A stretch of 8,862 nucleotides of DNA. It comes from G020354025 sp964621455. GTDB lineage: Bacteria; Fidelibacterota; Marinisomatia; SCGC-AAA003-L08; TS1B11. Positions 6,646 through 8,862 of this stretch are shown here, in pieces; positions within the stretch are counted from its first letter, which is position 1; each line of letters opens with the position of its first letter. The position numbers were made by a program, and so were the translations under genes. The stretch covers positions 1 through 8,862 of the forward strand of contig CAZULW010000088.1 in assembly GCA_964621455.1 (NCBI GenBank), read 5' to 3'. Below the pieces are notes generated by a model. That model did not search any database and had not been told where the DNA came from. It was given only the letters and a program-made list of their open reading frames with translations.

Positions 6646-6879
6646 ATGGAGTTGATTGAAGAAATCAAAGATAGATACAAGGACGAATGGGTGCTGGTGG
6701 AGGTCCTGGAGACCGACGAGCTGAACACTCCCATCAAGGGCCGGGTGATTGCCCACAGCCGGAACCGGGATGATACCTATGATGCCATGCTCAAGTTCAA
6801 AGTCAAGCATTGGTATCACTTTTACGCGGGAGAGATACCCAAGGAGGGCTACGCCGTAGCCTTCAGTGGGAGATCATGA
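6646..6879 (+). CDS. Small protein of unknown function paired with an aspartic protease
   Basis: A 77-residue soluble, acidic/basic mixed protein with no membrane segment or signal peptide. Visible features are an N-terminal charged helix (MELIEEIKDRYKDEW), DEWVLVEVLETDE (13-25), GRVIAHSRNRDDTYDAMLK (32-50) and a C-terminal AGEIPKEGYAVAF (61-73). From memory, small proteins with a WVLVE...G-VIAHS pattern are often found directly upstream of retropepsin-like proteases, as here, but I cannot name a family. The GGAGG at 6637-6641, 4 nt before ATG 6646, is one of the best ribosome sites in the window and decides the start; a TTG at 6616 would only add ten residues with no support. The stop overlaps the next start as ATGA, so the two products are probably made together. 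Confidence 0.78.
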   Translation: MELIEEIKDRYKDEWVLVEVLETDELNTPIKGRVIAHSRNRDDTYDAMLKFKVKHWYHFYAGEIPKEGYAVAFSGRS

Positions 6880-7259
6880 GACTTAAGTTCGACAGAGCTC
6901 TCCCTGTCATTGTGCTCGATGCGGAGCTTGAGGTTGAGGACTTGATCGGGCACATAAGAATGGCTCTGGATACCGGAGCCACGTATACCATGATTCCGTG
7001 GCAGGCTGCCATAGCACTGGGCCTGAATCCCGAGATCGCTGAAGAGCGCATTGAAATCCTGACTGCCTCAGGCACCGTTCGAGTTCCTCTTGTCAGGCTG
7101 ACATCGCTCTCAGTTTCAGGCAAGAGGTTCAAAGATGTCCAGGCCGTTGTACACGATCTACCAGCAAGAGGCTTAGTGGATGGCTTGCTGGGGCTGAATG
7201 TCTTGAAGGACTCGCGTCTCATCCTGGATTTCAGGCAGGGGGTATTGGAAATTGAATGA
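6876..7259 (+). CDS. Retropepsin-like (clan AA) aspartic protease
   Basis: A 127-residue single-domain protein. It has the aspartic-protease signature ALDTGATYTMIP (residues 30-41, catalytic D32 in DTGA), a flap/strand region around ILTASGTVRVPL (61-72), and the C-terminal hydrophobic-hydrophobic-Gly motif DGLLGLNVL (102-110) followed by DSRLILDFRQGVLEI. Such proteins must dimerise to build an active site with one Asp from each subunit, as in retroviral proteases. There is no signal peptide or membrane segment, so it is probably cytoplasmic. The start ATG 6876 overlaps the previous stop (ATGA) and has GGGAG at 6868-6872. Codon use is unlike its neighbours: 4 AGA and 3 AGG among 10 arginines. 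The substrate is unknown; the upstream 77-aa protein is a candidate partner, regulator or substrate. The stop codon abuts the second guaA-tail repeat. Confidence 0.88.
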   Translation: MRLKFDRALPVIVLDAELEVEDLIGHIRMALDTGATYTMIPWQAAIALGLNPEIAEERIEILTASGTVRVPLVRLTSLSVSGKRFKDVQAVVHDLPARGLVDGLLGLNVLKDSRLILDFRQGVLEIE

Positions 7260-7294
7260 GCTCCAAGCCGCCCAGCACCATCGAGTGGGAGTAG
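7259..7294 (+). repeat. Direct repeat copy 2: displaced guaA tail (candidate right attachment site)
   Basis: This is the second copy of the 36-bp guaA 3' end, starting at the last base of the protease stop codon and ending 6 bp before glmS. It is the more GC-rich copy (AGC, ATC, GAG, GAG, TAG where copy 1 has AGT, ATT, GAA, GAA, TAA), which fits the third-position GC preference of the host genes and suggests this is the original host tail. It also contains GGGAG, the likely glmS ribosome site. Confidence 0.9.
7287..7291 (+). promoter_or_regulatory. Ribosome-binding site of glmS inside the guaA remnant
   Basis: GGGAG lies 9 nt before the glmS ATG at 7301. The only other purine run, AGGA at 7296-7299, is too close to the start. 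The repeated guaA tail therefore seems to supply the glmS ribosome site, which would explain why it is kept. Confidence 0.55.
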
Positions 7295-7300
7295 CAGGAT

Positions 7301-8862
7301 ATGTGCGGCATCATCGGATATAATGGATTTCGTACCTCCGCCGAGGTGCTCCTTAAAGGACTCCACCGCCTGGAGTACCGGGGCTACGACTCGGCCGGTA
7401 TCACCGTGATGCGGGACGGCATCCTCCATACGATCAAGAAGTGCGGCAAGGTGAAGGACCTGGAGAAGGCCCTGCCCCCCGATCTGAGCGGAAGCATGGG
7501 CATGGGTCATACCCGCTGGGCCACCCACGGCCCACCCAACGACATCAACGCCCATCCTCATCTGGACAGTACCGGCAAAGTTGCCCTGGTCCATAACGGC
7601 ATCATCGAGAACCACGCCGCCCTCAGGCAGTTCCTGCAGAGCCAGGGCGTCACCGTTAAGAGCGAAACCGATACGGAAGTCCTGGTGGCGTACATCGGCC
7701 ATTTGTATCAGGAGGACGGTATTTCATTCCCCGACGCCGTCCGTCAGGCACTGACCAAGGTGGTGGGTGCCTACGGGATCGTGGTCATGTGCGCGGACGA
7801 TCCCGATATGCTGGTGGCGGCAAGGCTGGGCAGCCCGCTGGTGTTGGGAGTGGGCGAGGATGAAATGCTCATCGCCTCCGACGCCACCCCCATCGTAGAG
7901 TACACCCGCAACGTGGTCTATCTAAGCGACGGGGAAATGGCGCTGGTCAACCGCTCCGGTTATAAGGTGCTGAGTATTACCGAGAATGTCCCGGTTCCAA
8001 AATCGGAGCAGCAGGTGGACCTGACGCTGGAGCAGATCGAGAAGGGCGGCTATCCCCACTTCATGCTCAAGGAGATTATGGAGCAGGTGGATACCATCCC
8101 CGATGCCATGCGCGGGCGGGTGGATTTTTCCTCGGGCAAGGTCAATCTGGGCGGCATCCGGGATTGGGAGAACCACCTCCTCGACTCCGACTGGATCTAC
8201 CTCACCGCCTGCGGGACCAGCTGGCACGCGGCCCTCATCGGTGGCTACCTTATCGAGGCGCTGGTTGGCATTCCCACCAAGGTAGAGTACGCCAGCGAGT
8301 TCCGCTATCGGCAGTCTATCATTGACCCCAAGACTACAGTGGTGGCTATCAGCCAGTCGGGTGAGACCGCTGATACGCTGGCGGCCGTTCGCAAGGCCAA
8401 CGAGGCGGGTGCCCTGACGATGGGGATCGTCAATACCGTGGGCAGCAGTATCGCCCGGGAGACTGAGTGCGGGGTGTTCATCCACGCCGGGCCGGAGATC
8501 GGAGTGGCCTCCACTAAAGCCTTCACGTCCCAGCTCACCGTTCTCATGCTGGTGAGCCTTCTGCTGGCCCAGCGGGCCGGGAGGTCTTCCCGGCAGGTGG
8601 CGGCGATTCTGGAGGAGCTGGCCGGGATAAAGGATAAGGTGAAGCAGGTGCTGGCCCGCTCGGACTCCATCCTCGACCTGGCGAGGGAATACCAGGACAG
8701 CAACAACTTTCTCTACCTGGGACGTGGCTTTCAGTTTTCCGTTGCCCTGGAAGGGGCCCTCAAGCTCAAGGAAATCTCGTACATCCATGCCGAGGGTTAT
8801 CCTGCCGCGGAGATGAAACACGGCCCCATCGCCCTCATCGACGAGAACATGCCGGTGGTGGT
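7301..8862 (+). CDS. glmS: Glutamine-fructose-6-phosphate aminotransferase (isomerising), 5' part
   Basis: GlmS makes glucosamine-6-phosphate from fructose-6-phosphate and glutamine, the entry step to UDP-GlcNAc for peptidoglycan and other envelope polymers. About 520 codons are present and the frame is open at the right edge; the family is ~610 residues, so roughly 90 are missing. The N-terminal Ntn amidotransferase domain starts MCGIIGYNGF (C2 becomes the catalytic N-terminal cysteine), with HRLEYRGYDSAG, GHTRWATHG and VHNGIIENH. Two sugar-isomerase (SIS) domains follow, with ACGTSWHAA, AISQSGETADT and GVASTKAFTSQ, then LGRG, ALEGALKLKEISYIHAEGY and EMKHGPIALI. With the start at 7301, catalytic Cys is residue 2 as required. 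No room exists for a glmS ribozyme in the short upstream gap. Confidence 0.97.
   Translation, partial: MCGIIGYNGFRTSAEVLLKGLHRLEYRGYDSAGITVMRDGILHTIKKCGKVKDLEKALPPDLSGSMGMGHTRWATHGPPNDINAHPHLDSTGKVALVHNGIIENHAALRQFLQSQGVTVKSETDTEVLVAYIGHLYQEDGISFPDAVRQALTKVVGAYGIVVMCADDPDMLVAARLGSPLVLGVGEDEMLIASDATPIVEYTRNVVYLSDGEMALVNRSGYKVLSITENVPVPKSEQQVDLTLEQIEKGGYPHFMLKEIMEQVDTIPDAMRGRVDFSSGKVNLGGIRDWENHLLDSDWIYLTACGTSWHAALIGGYLIEALVGIPTKVEYASEFRYRQSIIDPKTTVVAISQSGETADTLAAVRKANEAGALTMGIVNTVGSSIARETECGVFIHAGPEIGVASTKAFTSQLTVLMLVSLLLAQRAGRSSRQVAAILEELAGIKDKVKQVLARSDSILDLAREYQDSNNFLYLGRGFQFSVALEGALKLKEISYIHAEGYPAAEMKHGPIALIDENMPVV

Larger units (their letters stand above)
6439..7294 (+). mobile_element. Candidate mini-island inserted at the guaA 3' end
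   Basis: The segment is bounded by 36-bp direct repeats of the guaA tail and holds an AT-rich repeat tract plus two accessory genes. It interrupts what would otherwise be a guaA-glmS junction with glmS starting 7 nt after the guaA stop. Its second gene uses AGA/AGG for 7 of 10 arginines, against 3 AGG and no AGA in 15 for rimI. The guaA 3' end is a reported integration hotspot for genomic islands in many bacteria. Against a classical island: there is no integrase, excisionase or transfer gene, and the cargo is only ~0.78 kb. It could be a decayed island, a cassette mobilised in trans, or the product of a recombination between related guaA loci. Confidence 0.5.
7256..7294 (+). pseudogene. guaA 3'-end remnant, readable as a 12-codon micro-ORF
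   Basis: The displaced guaA tail is in frame with an ATG at 7256-7258 that overlaps the protease stop (TGA 7257-7259). It would read MSSKPPSTIEWE and end at TAG 7292-7294. The eleven residues after Met match the GuaA C-terminus exactly. It is far too short to be a gene and is best seen as what is left of the original guaA. It could pass ribosomes from the protease gene to glmS, but translation is speculative. Confidence 0.6.

Noticed and set aside
6810..6875. Longer N-terminus for the aspartic protease
   Set aside because: The extra frame lies within the preceding small gene and adds an unlikely sequence; ATG 6876 has an ATGA overlap and a GGGAG site.
7259..7300. glmS ribozyme or riboswitch upstream of glmS
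   Set aside because: Only 41 bp separate the protease stop from glmS and they are explained by the guaA tail copy; the known ribozyme needs much more sequence.
7922..8821. 299-codon open frame on the minus strand
   Set aside because: It lies opposite the SIS domains of glmS, which are fully conserved on the plus strand; a shadow frame.

Overview
The window is a GC-rich, tightly packed, single-strand (+) bacterial gene run: a PorX-type response regulator with a PglZ domain, tsaE, tsaB, rimI, accD, surE, guaA, a two-gene accessory cassette, and the first ~520 codons of glmS, which runs off the right edge. PorX-PglZ proteins, and their linkage to tsaE, are best known from Bacteroidetes and relatives. 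Together with the GC-rich codon use and weak Shine-Dalgarno sites, this suggests an FCB-superphylum organism, possibly outside Bacteroidetes proper (e.g. a Marinimicrobia-like lineage). The phylum assignment is inference.

Layout. 1-113 is AT-rich and probably holds the leader or promoter. 114-1688 encodes the PorX-like protein. 1714-3204 holds tsaE, tsaB and rimI, of which the first two make the tRNA t6A modification machinery and the third is a GNAT acetyltransferase. 3208-4936 holds accD (fatty-acid synthesis) and surE (nucleotide phosphatase), with two strong inverted repeats in the accD 3' extension. 4912-6474 is guaA (GMP synthase). Most neighbouring genes overlap or lie within 25 bp, so 114-6474 looks like one operon.

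The most interesting part is 6439-7294. The last 36 bp of guaA, including its stop codon, recur at 7259-7294 immediately upstream of glmS (31 of 36 identical). All five differences are third-codon-position or stop-codon transitions, so both copies specify the same peptide, SSKPPSTIEWE. Between them lie an AT-rich stretch with two different short tandem repeats and two ATGA-overlapped genes: a 77-aa protein of unknown function and a 127-aa retropepsin-like (clan AA) aspartic protease. The layout suggests that guaA and glmS were once adjacent and that a ~0.8-kb cassette entered at the guaA 3' end, replacing the guaA tail and leaving the old tail behind as a remnant that still carries the glmS ribosome-binding site. 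The guaA 3' end is a reported hotspot for genomic islands, but no integrase is present here, so this would be a minimal or decayed element.

The remaining genes are housekeeping: tRNA modification, protein N-acetylation, malonyl-CoA synthesis, nucleotide turnover and purine synthesis, and amino-sugar synthesis for the envelope. GuaA and GlmS both use glutamine as nitrogen donor.
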